A stretch of 64,000 bases of DNA from Kutzneria kofuensis (lineage in GTDB: Bacteria; Actinomycetota; Actinomycetes; Mycobacteriales; Pseudonocardiaceae): the NCBI RefSeq assembly GCF_014203355.1, contig NZ_JACHIR010000001.1, positions 1,986,038 to 2,050,037 on the forward strand, read 5' to 3'. The position numbers were made by a program, and so were the translations under genes. The number at the start of each line of letters is the position of its first letter. Position 1 is the stretch's first letter. Of the stretch, positions 40,057 to 48,178 are shown piece by piece. The notes under the pieces were generated by a model. That model ran no database searches and was not told the DNA's origin. It saw nothing but the letters and a program-made list of their open reading frames with translations.

Positions 40057-41466
40057 ATGAGCACGAACACCAACGGCGGCTCCCGGCGTGGGATCGGTCC
40101 GGAGATCCGCGCGGCCCGCTGGGCCATCCGCCACCCCGGCATGATCGCCATGCCCACCATGCTCGGCACCGGCGAGCTGGAACTGCTCAGCCACTTCGGT
40201 CCGATCGGGGCCGGCTCGGTCACGGGCGCGCTGGCACTCGGGGTTGCCACCTGGTACCGGGCGCACCCGGACTCGTTCGACAGCATCGCCGCCCCGCGCA
40301 TCCGCGCTGCCTGGCGACGCTGGGCCGGCCCGTACATGGGCGTGAAGTGGCGCGACCTGTGCGACGCCACGGATCTCGCCAAGGAGCACCGCCGCAAGGG
40401 CATCACGCTCTACCCGCGCGTGCTCAAGGTGCAGGCGTTCAGCCCGCACGTCGACCTGGTGCACATCCACCCGGCCAAGGGCCAGTCCATTCAGGCGTTC
40501 GAGTCGCGTTTGGCCGACCTCACGGCCGGACTGCGGGCTGAGCGGATCGCGCTGGAGCCCCTGGCGCGGGGCCGGTTCGTGATGATCGTGCAGCGCACCG
40601 AGCCGTTCACCGAGGTCATCCCCGCGCCGGAGATGCCGCAGTACTCCAAGGAGGTCGACCCGGCCCGGCTGTACGTCGGGGAGGACGAGTTCGGCAACGA
40701 CTGGACCGAGTCGCTGGTGGGCACCTCGTCGTTCCTGCTCGTGGCCGGCGCGGTCGGTGCGGGCAAGAACTCCATCCCGCTCGCGCTGCTGCGGGGCCTG
40801 GCCCCGATGATCCGCGACGGCCTGTGCAAGGTCTGGATCATCGACCCCAAGCAACTGGAGTTCGCCGCGCTCAAGCCGATCACGTTCAACGGTCACGCCT
40901 ACGCCACCGTGGAGCAGGGCGGCGACGGCGCGGCCTGCCTGGACCTGCTGGATGACTACATCGCCGATATGGAGCGCACCCAACGGCGGATCATGGAGAT
41001 GGGTGTCCGGTCGGTGCCGATCAGCGAGGAGTTCCCGCTCAACGTGCTGATCGTGGACGAGGTCGCCTCGCTGGTCGCCTACACCGAGGACTCCAGCGCC
41101 CGGGGCATCAACGCCAAGCTGGCGCGGATCGCCTCGATGGGCCGCACCACCCACCACTCGATGGTGGTCACCACGGTGGACCCGGGCAAGGACGTGATCG
41201 AGTTCCGGGACCTGTTCCCGTCGCGGATCTGCCTGCGGGTCTCGGCCCCGACGCAGCCGAACATGGTGCTCGGTGAGGACGCCCGCGAGCGGGGCGCGGT
41301 CGCCGACGAGATCCCGTTGGGCAAGGAGTTCATCGGGATCGGCTACGCCCAGGGCGAGAAGACCAAGAACCCTCGCCGGGTCCGGGCCGCCTACACCAGC
41401 GACCGTGACATGCACGAGCTGGTGGAGTTCGTCACTCGTCGCGGTCACCTGCGCTCGGTCGCCTGA
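40057..41466 (+). CDS. FtsK/SpoIIIE-type conjugative DNA translocase (TraB/TraSA-like)
   Basis: GGGAGG precedes the ATG at 40057, giving 469 residues. A membrane segment lies near residues 45-65, followed by a motor domain with Walker A GAVGAGKNS at 231-239, Walker B FPLNVLIVDEVASL, and RIASMGRTTHHSMVVTTVDP. In relatives as I recall them the P-loop usually ends GKGS or GKSS, so Asn after the Lys is unusual. The protein would pump double-stranded element DNA between cells. It is shorter than the 708-residue TraB of element 1 and only distantly related. Confidence 0.88.
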   Translation: MSTNTNGGSRRGIGPEIRAARWAIRHPGMIAMPTMLGTGELELLSHFGPIGAGSVTGALALGVATWYRAHPDSFDSIAAPRIRAAWRRWAGPYMGVKWRDLCDATDLAKEHRRKGITLYPRVLKVQAFSPHVDLVHIHPAKGQSIQAFESRLADLTAGLRAERIALEPLARGRFVMIVQRTEPFTEVIPAPEMPQYSKEVDPARLYVGEDEFGNDWTESLVGTSSFLLVAGAVGAGKNSIPLALLRGLAPMIRDGLCKVWIIDPKQLEFAALKPITFNGHAYATVEQGGDGAACLDLLDDYIADMERTQRRIMEMGVRSVPISEEFPLNVLIVDEVASLVAYTEDSSARGINAKLARIASMGRTTHHSMVVTTVDPGKDVIEFRDLFPSRICLRVSAPTQPNMVLGEDARERGAVADEIPLGKEFIGIGYAQGEKTKNPRRVRAAYTSDRDMHELVEFVTRRGHLRSVA

Positions 41467-41591
41467 GCACCCGCTTCACCGTCCCCGCCCCGAGGTGAAC
41501 TCGGTCGGGCTGTCCGTTCGAGACGGACCGGGGACACCAGCACCTGTTGCACACCAACCACTTCCCACCCTCGGAAAGGGGGCTGATCATC

Positions 41592-42059
41592 ATGCGCGCA
41601 CTCCTTGCTCACCAGTCGGGCACCCGGCACATGGACCGGCTGCTGTGGCGGCTGCGGTCACACATCCGGTCGCAGAACCTGCCGCGTCCCAACACGATCA
41701 CGCTGTCGGACATCGGCCCGGCGGTCGCGGTCGACTACGGCGTCGGTGAGGGCCGGCTGCGGCTGCGCAACCTGATGGCCTGGATCCCGGGCCTGTCCGG
41801 GGTCTCGCTGCGCTGGGTGCTGTGGCCCTCGGGCTACCTCGCGGTGATCCTCTCGACCCGCATGGGCGCCGCAACCATGGAGATCTCGGCCGGCGCGGAC
41901 ATCCGCGAGCTGGGCGGCTCCATGGAGTACCAGCGGCACGCCGCGTTCGGGCATCTCGCCGGGCACGTCATGCCGACTGAGGTCGTCAGCCCGGTCACCG
42001 AGACATCCCTGAACGCGGTTCTCGGGACCCGCAACACCCGGGCGGGGGTGGCGGCGTGA
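41592..42059 (+). CDS. hypothetical element protein
   Basis: The 155-residue protein, from ATG at 41592 behind AAAGGGGG, has a mixed alpha/beta character (DIGPAVAVDYGVGEGRLRLRN, VSLRWVLWPSGYLAVILSTRMGAA). No membrane helix is convincing. Its stop overlaps the WhiB-like GTG start. It occupies the position behind TraB in this element. Function unknown. Confidence 0.5.
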   Translation: MRALLAHQSGTRHMDRLLWRLRSHIRSQNLPRPNTITLSDIGPAVAVDYGVGEGRLRLRNLMAWIPGLSGVSLRWVLWPSGYLAVILSTRMGAATMEISAGADIRELGGSMEYQRHAAFGHLAGHVMPTEVVSPVTETSLNAVLGTRNTRAGVAA

Positions 42060-42382
42060 ACAACCTCGACGCCCGCTACGCGGGCCACAGGGCGCTGATG
42101 ATGGCGCTGTTCGGCCGCTCCGGTCAGCCGCCGGCCTGGCGGACCGAGGCCGCGTGCGCCGAGACGGACCCGGCTGTGTTCGATGACCAGCACCGCATCG
42201 ACGAGGCCCAGCGGGTGTGCGCGGGCTGCCCCGTGATGGCCCTGTGCCGCGCCGATCAGCTCGCCTGGGAGTCCCGGACCGGCACGCGCCGTCGCTTCCC
42301 GTCCGGGGTTGTCGGCGGGCTCACCGCGACCGCCCGCCACCAGATCCACTACCCGCCCAAGCCGAAAGCGGCTGCGGCGTGA
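42056..42382 (+). CDS. WhiB-like iron-sulfur protein
   Basis: Cysteines at residues 34, 55, 58 and 64 (AACAETDP ... VCAGCPVMALC) give the canonical C-x20-C-x2-C-x5-C pattern, followed by GVVGGLTATAR, a variant of the usual GVWGG turn, and a basic tail. It should bind a 4Fe-4S cluster and modulate transcription. Both elements in this window encode one, suggesting that Wbl proteins are a standard module of this AICE group. GTG start overlaps the preceding stop. Confidence 0.88.
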   Translation: MNNLDARYAGHRALMMALFGRSGQPPAWRTEAACAETDPAVFDDQHRIDEAQRVCAGCPVMALCRADQLAWESRTGTRRRFPSGVVGGLTATARHQIHYPPKPKAAAA

Positions 42383-42428
42383 TCCCACCCAGCACCACAC
42401 CCACACTCACCCGAAGGGGGAACCTGTC

Positions 42429-42617
42429 ATGAAGTTTCTGTTGGTGGCTGAGCTGTCCTGGCGCGCGGTCGGTCGGCTGATCGGTGTCGCCGTGCTTGCC
42501 TTGGCTGGCCTCGGTGTGGTCGCGGTCGTCGCCAGCCCCGGGGCCGCCATCGCCGCCGGTATCGGCCTGCTGCTGGTGGTCTCGGCCGTGATCAAGGCGT
42601 TGAAGAACGATGAGTGA
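42429..42617 (+). CDS. small two-helix membrane protein
   Basis: ATG at 42429 behind GAAGGGGG gives 62 residues with two hydrophobic segments (LIGVAVLALAGLGVVAVVA and AAIAAGIGLLLVVSAVI). It overlaps the next gene start. Small membrane proteins beside Spd and TraB genes may be part of the transfer pore, by inference. Confidence 0.6.
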   Translation: MKFLLVAELSWRAVGRLIGVAVLALAGLGVVAVVASPGAAIAAGIGLLLVVSAVIKALKNDE

Positions 42618-42969
42618 CGACATCTTGGTGCCGCTTCGGCACGCTCCCAACCGGGCCACCACCGTCCTGCTGATGATCGGACGCCATCAGTTCGCTCGTA
42701 CCAGCTTCGGCCCCGGGAAGATCTACGACGTTCGCGACCCGCTAGCCGGGCGCGCGTACACCCCGCCTCGCTGGACCCGAGACATGATCGAGGAGTTCAT
42801 CAGGCAGGGCCTCACCGTTGACGACGTGCGCCGCCAGTTCCGGATGCCAGGCGGCGACGAGACACGAACGCTGACACTGCTGGGCCTGTCCCCGGCGGGC
42901 GAGGCTGAGGCATACCTGCGGTGGAACGCCGACCTGGACCGGCGACTAAAGGCGGCCAACGATGAGTGA
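42610..42969 (+). CDS. hypothetical element protein
   Basis: The 119-residue soluble protein overlaps both neighbours by 8 nt. It contains an HTH-like helix run, RDMIEEFIRQGLTVDDVRRQF. It has no recognised family. Coupled translation in the operon supports it as real. Confidence 0.5.
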   Translation: MSDDILVPLRHAPNRATTVLLMIGRHQFARTSFGPGKIYDVRDPLAGRAYTPPRWTRDMIEEFIRQGLTVDDVRRQFRMPGGDETRTLTLLGLSPAGEAEAYLRWNADLDRRLKAANDE

Positions 42970-43300
42970 GTCGCCACCGATCCCGGAGAAACAGGAGGAC
43001 ATCGAGTTCGAGATCGAGCGGCTCACCTGGACCAACGCGGTCTACTACTTCGTGCCTGTGCGGGGCGTGAAACGGATATATCTGCGCACTGATCTACGCG
43101 CGGACCGTGCGCCCCGCACGCAGGAGCTGTGCCTGCTCGGCTTGATGGAGCACGGATGTGTGGCCGAGGACGCACCCGGCACACAGTGCAGGCTGCGGGT
43201 CGCCGAGGGTGGAGACCTGACGCTGGTGCCGCTCCTGGTGACCCCGCTGGGCCGTCGATACCTGCGGAGTCTGTTCTCCGCGTTGGCAAACCAGCCCTGA
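42962..43300 (+). CDS. hypothetical element protein
   Basis: The 112-residue protein begins within the end of the previous gene (ATGAGTGAG). It is soluble, with central strands (WTNAVYYFVPVRGVKRIYLRTD) and two Cys residues around LCLLGLMEHGC. No family is recognised. It precedes the Spd-like gene. Confidence 0.5.
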   Translation: MSESPPIPEKQEDIEFEIERLTWTNAVYYFVPVRGVKRIYLRTDLRADRAPRTQELCLLGLMEHGCVAEDAPGTQCRLRVAEGGDLTLVPLLVTPLGRRYLRSLFSALANQP

Positions 43301-43333
43301 CAAACCACCCCGCATCGAAGGAGGTGACACACC

Positions 43334-44227
43334 ATGCTCCGCCGCAAGAACACCGAACCGTCCACACCGGAGGAAACCGCGCGGGTCCGCAAGCTCCGGG
43401 CCGAACTCCACGAGGCGCACGACTTGCACGCGCTGTCGGAAGACCCGCTCCGGCACATCGTCGCCCTGGAGCGGATCCGCGTGTCGGTCACTCGCTCCAT
43501 GTGGTGGTTCCTCGCCGCCGGGCTCGGCTTCACCACGGCCGGCGTCCACGACTTCCTGGCAGGGGACAAGCCGATCAGCGATCCCATGTGGTGGGGCTGC
43601 TGGCTGGTGGAACCGGCACTCGCCGGGCTGCTGATCACGCTGCTGCGCTGGGAATCGGAGATGCTCAGCCGAGAGGTCGCCATTCCCTCCGGGCGTCCGG
43701 GCAAAACCACGGGCCCGGTGCAGTGGCTCAAGAAGGTGCTACTCGGGTCCACGCTGGTGATGAACGTCGTCCCCACGCTGTGGCCCCGAGCCGGCTCCGG
43801 CGAGCAGGTGACACCCGGCTCGGTGTTCGTGCACATCGTGATCCCGATCGTGGTGTTCCTCGTCGCCGAAGTTATGCCCCTGATCCAGACCGGGTTCACC
43901 CGCGCCAAGGAGCGCCACACCCCCCGGGCGAACGCCACCGACACCACGCCCGCATCGGCCCGGGAGGGCAAGCCGCGGCTTCCCCTGACACCCACCGCAC
44001 CCGCCGTTCAACCGGTGCCGGACACGCCGCCCGCACCCGCACAACCGGCCGTGGCTACCACGGCTGCGCCGTCGCGGTCTGCGATCCCGGACGCGATGCG
44101 AACCAAGCTCGCCGATCTCCGTGCCAACCTCGGCCGGTCCCTCACCCCTGAGGACATCCGGTCCGCACTGCGCGTGCCCGAGGGCTACGCGGCACAACTC
44201 GCGGCATCCCTCGCCGACGCCGCCTGA
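43334..44227 (+). CDS. Spd-like membrane protein
   Basis: The 297-residue protein has a charged N-terminal helix, four hydrophobic segments between about residues 55 and 185 (MWWFLAAGLGFTTAGVHDF, CWLVEPALAGLLITLLRW, VFVHIVIPIVVFLVAEVM), a long Pro/Ala/Thr linker, and a small C-terminal helical domain LTPEDIRSALRVPEGYAAQL. The plan matches the Spd-like protein of element 1 (15559-16419). It is expected to act with TraB in spreading DNA along hyphae. Confidence 0.7.
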   Translation: MLRRKNTEPSTPEETARVRKLRAELHEAHDLHALSEDPLRHIVALERIRVSVTRSMWWFLAAGLGFTTAGVHDFLAGDKPISDPMWWGCWLVEPALAGLLITLLRWESEMLSREVAIPSGRPGKTTGPVQWLKKVLLGSTLVMNVVPTLWPRAGSGEQVTPGSVFVHIVIPIVVFLVAEVMPLIQTGFTRAKERHTPRANATDTTPASAREGKPRLPLTPTAPAVQPVPDTPPAPAQPAVATTAAPSRSAIPDAMRTKLADLRANLGRSLTPEDIRSALRVPEGYAAQLAASLADAA

Positions 44228-44299
44228 TCAGTCCACACCGGACACACCAGCGGGGCGCAGCCACGAACCGGTTGCGCCCCGCACCTCACCCACCCGCTC

Positions 44300-44315
44300 T
44301 GACACTTAAGCGTCA
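44300..44315. promoter_or_regulatory. CTTAAG palindrome, site 3
   Basis: TGACACTTAAGCGTCA is identical to site 1. It lies 17 nt before the start of the 44332 gene with AGGGAGG between, so it would control the 44332-repSA transcript. Confidence 0.6.
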
Positions 44316-44331
44316 AGAAGGGAGGTTCGGG

Positions 44332-44856
44332 ATGACCACCACCGAGGACGCCCCCGAACTGATCGTCCACCCGGACGGCACCGTCTGGGAACGCTGGTAC
44401 GACCAAGACGACGGCGGCTGGCGGCAGTCCCGCGCGGTGTTCTGGGCCGACGAGGGTGTCATCGGCAGCCTCCCCGACGTCGTGATCGAGAACGCGGACG
44501 TGCCGATCCACCGCAACTCCGGACGCCCGCTGGAAGGCTGCCGCTGGGCCACCCAGGACGACGCCCAACACGCCCTGAGCGCCACGCAGACGCCCATTCC
44601 CGCCGATCCGCCGCTGACGGTCGGGGAAGTCGTCCCGACGTTCGTGGCGGCCTCCTGCTCCACCGTCCGGGAACGCGTGCTCGTTGACATCGGCCACCAG
44701 GCCGTGCCTGACGGACCCGTGTTCACCCTCACTATCTCCGCCGACGTGCCGTCAGCGATAGAGCTGTACCGGAGCTTGTCCGGCGCGCTGCGCTACCTCG
44801 GCGTGAACACCGACGCCCTGTGGCCGGCCACGGTCGCCATGACCGACCGGCGCTGA
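44332..44856 (+). CDS. hypothetical element protein
   Basis: From ATG at 44332, 10 nt after a strong AGGGAGG, the 174-residue acidic protein shows an N-terminal beta-rich part (LIVHPDGTVWERWYDQDDGGWRQ) and a C-terminal domain (VFTLTISADVPSAIELYRSL). No family is recognised. It is first behind CTTAAG site 3 and precedes RepSA, so a role in replication control is possible. Confidence 0.5.
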   Translation: MTTTEDAPELIVHPDGTVWERWYDQDDGGWRQSRAVFWADEGVIGSLPDVVIENADVPIHRNSGRPLEGCRWATQDDAQHALSATQTPIPADPPLTVGEVVPTFVAASCSTVRERVLVDIGHQAVPDGPVFTLTISADVPSAIELYRSLSGALRYLGVNTDALWPATVAMTDRR

Positions 44857-44900
44857 ATTTCCGCTCGTAAACCCGTTGTCCCGCAACCACTGGGGGTCCC

Positions 44901-46349
44901 ATGAAGACCACAGCGTCCACTCTGGACGACCGGTTGGCGGCTCGGATCCGCCGCGCCGACTTCGGAACCTGGCGCGACAAGGTGACCGCCGTACGCGGTT
45001 GCGCCCGCCCGATCCACCTGACCGGGTCCAGCACCATCCTCGCCAAGCCCGAGGCCGACCCGTTCCCGCTCTCGTCGAACGCGAAGGCACAGGCTCTGTC
45101 CCACCGGTCCGGGCACATCTTCGTCCCGTGCGGCACCCGCCGGGCCTCGGTCTGCCCGGCCTGCGCCGACCGGTACGCCGCTGACGCGTTCCATCTGATG
45201 CACTCCGGCTTGGCCGGTGACGACGGCAAGGGCGTGCCTGCCTCGGTGACCGCCAAGCCGCGCCAGTTCGTCACCCTCACCGCGCCCAGCTTCGGCACCG
45301 TCCACGGCCGCCGGTCCTCTCGCCGGGGACGCCAGATGCCGTGCCCGTGCGGCGAGTTCCACCACCCCGACGACCCGCGCCTGGGTACGGCGGTGGATCC
45401 GGACGCCTACGACTACGAAGGCGCGGTGCTCTGGCAGGCACACGCCGGGGTGCTGTGGCACCGATTCGTCATCACCCTGCGCCGACACCTCGCCCGGGCC
45501 GCCGGGCTGTCCGAGGCCGCGTTCACCGCACAGGCCCGGATCTCCTACGCCAAGGTCGCCGAGTACCAGCGGCGCGGCCTGGTCCACTTTCACGCGGTCA
45601 TCCGGGTCGACGGGCAGGGCGGCGCGTCCGACCCGACCCCGCGCTGGGTGACTCACGAGCTGGTGGCCGGCTGCGTGCGCTCGGCTGCGGCTGCGGTGCT
45701 GGTCGAGACCTGGCGCCCCTGCGGGACCGTCCTCCCCCTGGTCTGGGGCTCCCAGGTCGACGTCCGCGAGATCCGCCCCGACCAGGCCGGCCAGTTTGAG
45801 GACGCCGCCGGTCAGGTCAGTGAGACCAAGCTGGCCGGCTACATCGCCAAGTACGCCACCAAGTCCACCGGCAGCACCGTCGACGGCATCGACCGCCGGC
45901 TGTTGTCCCAGGCCGCGATCGACATGCTGACCGGTATCACCGAGCACCACCGGCGCATGATCCAAACCGCCTGGGACCTCGGCGGGCTGGAGATGTACAA
46001 CGACCCCAAGGACGGGCTCAAGCTCCGCCGCTGGGCACACATGCTCGGTTTCCGGGGCCACTTCCTGACCAAGTCCCGCCGGTACTCCACGACCTTCCGC
46101 GAGATCCGTCACGCCCAAGCCGCGTTCCGCCGCACCGAAACGCTGGCGGCGCTGGGCATCGAGGACGACGAGGGCTTCGAGTACACCGGCCTGGACGGCA
46201 GCAAGGTCTACGTCACCCCGACCGCGCTCGTGATCAATTCGTGGAACTTTGTCTCAGTCGGCTACGAGTCCGACGAGGAACGAGAACTCGCAGCAGCAAT
46301 CGCTGAGGGAATGAGGAACGCGCACTCATCAACACAGGAAGGGAGGTAG
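44901..46349 (+). CDS. repSA: RepSA-type rolling-circle replication initiator
   Basis: The 482-residue protein resembles the RepSA family of pSAM2-like elements. It has an N-terminal CGTRRASVCPACADRY metal-binding segment, RQFVTLTAPSFGTVHG, a HUH-type motif in RRGLVHFHAVIRVDG, and a YIAKYATKSTGS block that probably holds the catalytic tyrosine. It nicks and religates the double-strand origin of the excised circle. It is upstream of xis and int, the gene order repSA-xis-int of the classical AICEs. No frame damage is visible. Confidence 0.88.
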   Translation: MKTTASTLDDRLAARIRRADFGTWRDKVTAVRGCARPIHLTGSSTILAKPEADPFPLSSNAKAQALSHRSGHIFVPCGTRRASVCPACADRYAADAFHLMHSGLAGDDGKGVPASVTAKPRQFVTLTAPSFGTVHGRRSSRRGRQMPCPCGEFHHPDDPRLGTAVDPDAYDYEGAVLWQAHAGVLWHRFVITLRRHLARAAGLSEAAFTAQARISYAKVAEYQRRGLVHFHAVIRVDGQGGASDPTPRWVTHELVAGCVRSAAAAVLVETWRPCGTVLPLVWGSQVDVREIRPDQAGQFEDAAGQVSETKLAGYIAKYATKSTGSTVDGIDRRLLSQAAIDMLTGITEHHRRMIQTAWDLGGLEMYNDPKDGLKLRRWAHMLGFRGHFLTKSRRYSTTFREIRHAQAAFRRTETLAALGIEDDEGFEYTGLDGSKVYVTPTALVINSWNFVSVGYESDEERELAAAIAEGMRNAHSSTQEGR

Positions 46350-46353
46350 CGAC

Positions 46354-46536
46354 ATGGATGACAAGACGTGGGGGCCGAAGGACGTCGCCGATTACCTGGG
46401 CGTCCCTGTGCAGACGGTCTACCAGTGGAGGACGAGGAACTACGGGCCGCCTGGTCGCCGGGTCGGTAAGCATGTCCGCTACCTGCCGGACGAGGTGCGG
46501 GCTTGGTTCCGGGGCTTGTCCACGGGGGTGGCGTGA
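46354..46536 (+). CDS. xis: excisionase (HTH_17)
   Basis: The 60-residue protein is a single MerR-like HTH: WGPKDVADYLGVPVQTVYQW and YGPPGRRVGKHVRYLPDEVRAWF. An AGGGAGG site lies before the ATG. It sits between repSA and int with a 1-nt overlap with int, the standard position of the recombination directionality factor. Confidence 0.9.
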   Translation: MDDKTWGPKDVADYLGVPVQTVYQWRTRNYGPPGRRVGKHVRYLPDEVRAWFRGLSTGVA

Positions 46537-47726
46537 TGGCGCGGCCTCGGTTGTCGATCGGCACTTACGGCGAAATTCGCACGTACTCCACGTCTTCGGG
46601 CAAGGTCCGGGCGGTCGCGAACTATCGCGACTTCGACGGCATCACGCGACCGGTTGAACGGGTCGGGAAGTCGAAGACGGCGGCAGTCGCCAATCTCAAG
46701 GAGGCTCTGCGGGACCGTAAGCGGGCCGACTTTGAGAACGAGATCACGTCGGACAGCAAGTTCGCTCCGGTCGCGGAGATGTGGTTCGCGGCGATTCAGG
46801 CCGAGGTGGACGAGGGGCACAAGTCGCCCGGCACGGCTCGGCTGTACCGAGATCGACTGGACAATCAAGTTCTCCCGGCCCTGGGCCAGCTGGCCCTCAG
46901 CGAGATCACGGTGTCGCGCGTGGACAAGGTCGTGAAGGCGGTGAAGGACAAGCACGGCACGGGGACCGCGAAACTCACCCGGACCGTGATCGGCGGGGTC
47001 CTGGGCCTGGCCACCCGGCACGATGTCTACGACCACAACCCGGCGCATGAGATCGAGCGGATCCGCGCTCCGAAGAAGAAGTCGGCCGCGCGGGCGCTGG
47101 AGCTTGAGCAGGCTCAGGACTTGCGCGCTCGGATTGCGGCCGACAAGGTCGCCGTGGGGCGGGATCTGCCGGACTTCGCCGACATGATGCTGGGCACTGG
47201 GATGCGCATCGGCGAGGCTGCGGCCGTCATCTGGGACGCCCTGGATCTGGATTCCTCGCCCGGCCAAGTTGAGGTGCGGGGAACGGTGGTCCGCGTGAAG
47301 GGGCAGGGCCTGTACATCAAGCCCGCGCCCAAGAGTGAGGACGGATACCGGAAGCTGGAATTGCCGAACTGGCTGCGCGAGCAGTTGCGCCGTCGTAAGC
47401 CCGCGAACGCGTCGCCGTCCGACGTCGTCTTCACCGCGCCGATGGGTGGGCTCCGTGATCCGTCCAACACCAACGCGGACCTCAAGGAGGCGTTCGAGGC
47501 TGCCGGTTACCCGTGGATGACCAGCCACGTGTGGCGCAAGACGGTGGCGTCGATGATGGACGACGCGGGCCTGTCCGCGCGGGCCGCCGCTGACCAGCTC
47601 GGCCACGCGAAGGTGTCCATGACCCAGGACAACTACTTCAAGCGGCGGGTCCGGCGTACCGGGGCGGCGGAGGTCATGGAGCGGGTTGTCCCGGTTGCCG
47701 ACCCCACCGGTAATGACGAGGGTTAA
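46536..47726 (+). CDS. int: tyrosine integrase of element 2
   Basis: The 396-residue protein starts at the ATG overlapping the xis stop. Catalytic residues are R224 (TGMRIGEA), H331 and R334 (SHVWRKTVAS), H357 (DQLGHAKVSM) and nucleophile Y367 (QDNYFKR), with a SAM-like core-binding domain at about 75-165. The gene ends 66 nt before the 39-bp repeat at attR, so it integrated the element into tRNA-Asn. It lacks the Cys/His insert of the element 1 integrase. Confidence 0.93.
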   Translation: MARPRLSIGTYGEIRTYSTSSGKVRAVANYRDFDGITRPVERVGKSKTAAVANLKEALRDRKRADFENEITSDSKFAPVAEMWFAAIQAEVDEGHKSPGTARLYRDRLDNQVLPALGQLALSEITVSRVDKVVKAVKDKHGTGTAKLTRTVIGGVLGLATRHDVYDHNPAHEIERIRAPKKKSAARALELEQAQDLRARIAADKVAVGRDLPDFADMMLGTGMRIGEAAAVIWDALDLDSSPGQVEVRGTVVRVKGQGLYIKPAPKSEDGYRKLELPNWLREQLRRRKPANASPSDVVFTAPMGGLRDPSNTNADLKEAFEAAGYPWMTSHVWRKTVASMMDDAGLSARAAADQLGHAKVSMTQDNYFKRRVRRTGAAEVMERVVPVADPTGNDEG

Positions 47727-47750
47727 GCATGGGATGGTCCTGAACAGCGA

Positions 47751-47777
47751 AGGCCCCGTCCACTTGGGACGGGGCCT
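47751..47777. terminator. element-borne terminator hairpin beside attR
   Basis: AGGCCCCGTCC and GGACGGGGCCT form an 11-bp stem around ACTTG. It closely copies the native hairpin at 33699-33727 and lies 15 nt past the tRNA-Asn 3' end, so the element replaces the tRNA's terminator on integration. It may also terminate int from the other side. Confidence 0.75.
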
Positions 47778-47791
47778 CACCTGCTAAAACA

Positions 47792-47830
47792 GCTCCTCCA
47801 GCTGGACTCGAACCAGCAACCCTGCGATTA
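47792..47830. repeat. attR: 39-bp repeat inside tRNA-Asn
   Basis: This copy is identical to 33740-33778 over 39 nt and then differs on both sides. It covers the tRNA-Asn 3' half from the anticodon stem to one base beyond the discriminator. Confidence 0.92.
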
Positions 47831-47865
47831 ACAGTCGCATGCTCTGCCAATTGAGCTATGGAGGA
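47793..47865 (-). tRNA. tRNA-Asn (GUU)
   Basis: On the minus strand, the acceptor TCCTCCA pairs with TGGAGGA, the D-arm reads TAGCTCAATTGGCAGAGCA, the anticodon arm GCGACTGTTAATCGC carries anticodon GTT, and the T-arm GCTGGTTCGAGTCCAGC is followed by discriminator G. CCA is not encoded. It is the integration target of element 2, and its 3' half is now element-derived. Confidence 0.95.
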
Positions 47866-48010
47866 ATGTTCTCTTGTTCGCCGTCTCGCGGTCCCCCGCT
47901 CGACTGGTGATAACTGTAGCGCATGCCGGCGAGGGGGTTTCACACACCCCCCTCCAGCGGGTACGCGTAGGGGGTCGGCACGACGGGACGGCGATGCGGA
48001 GGACCCGACC

Positions 48011-48178
48011 ATGAAGGCTTTCCTGCTGGGTGCTGCTGTCGGGTACGTACTGGGCGCTCGCGCAGGTCGGGAGCGGTACGACCAGCTCGTGCGGGCATAC
48101 CGCAGGCTCAAGGACCACCCCGCGGTGCAGGGTTTCGCGGGTGTGGTCAGGGCCAAGCTGGGCGACGCCGCAGAGTGA
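48011..48178 (+). CDS. YtxH-like small membrane protein
   Basis: The 55-residue frame from ATG at 48011 has one N-terminal helix with the FLLGAAVGYVLGARAGRERYDQ signature of small actinobacterial YtxH-like proteins, followed by a helical basic tail. The gene is convergent with the methyltransferase gene and their ends abut. Exact role is unknown. Confidence 0.65.
   Translation: MKAFLLGAAVGYVLGARAGRERYDQLVRAYRRLKDHPAVQGFAGVVRAKLGDAAE

Larger units (their letters stand above)
33740..47830 (+). mobile_element. AICE element 2, integrated in tRNA-Asn
   Basis: A 39-bp perfect direct repeat (33740-33778 and 47792-47830) that corresponds to the 3' part of tRNA-Asn plus one base bounds a 14-kb block. 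Inside are all modules of a RepSA-type actinomycete integrative conjugative element: GntR regulator, TraB, Spd, RepSA, Xis and Int, with Int next to attR. No insertion sequence or frameshift is evident among its backbone genes, so it may be functional. Confidence 0.92.

Noticed and set aside
39934-41448. A 504-residue minus-strand frame opposite the TraB gene
   Set aside because: It is the shadow of a translocase with clear Walker motifs. Composition (His/Gly/Val/Arg-rich) is that of an antisense frame.
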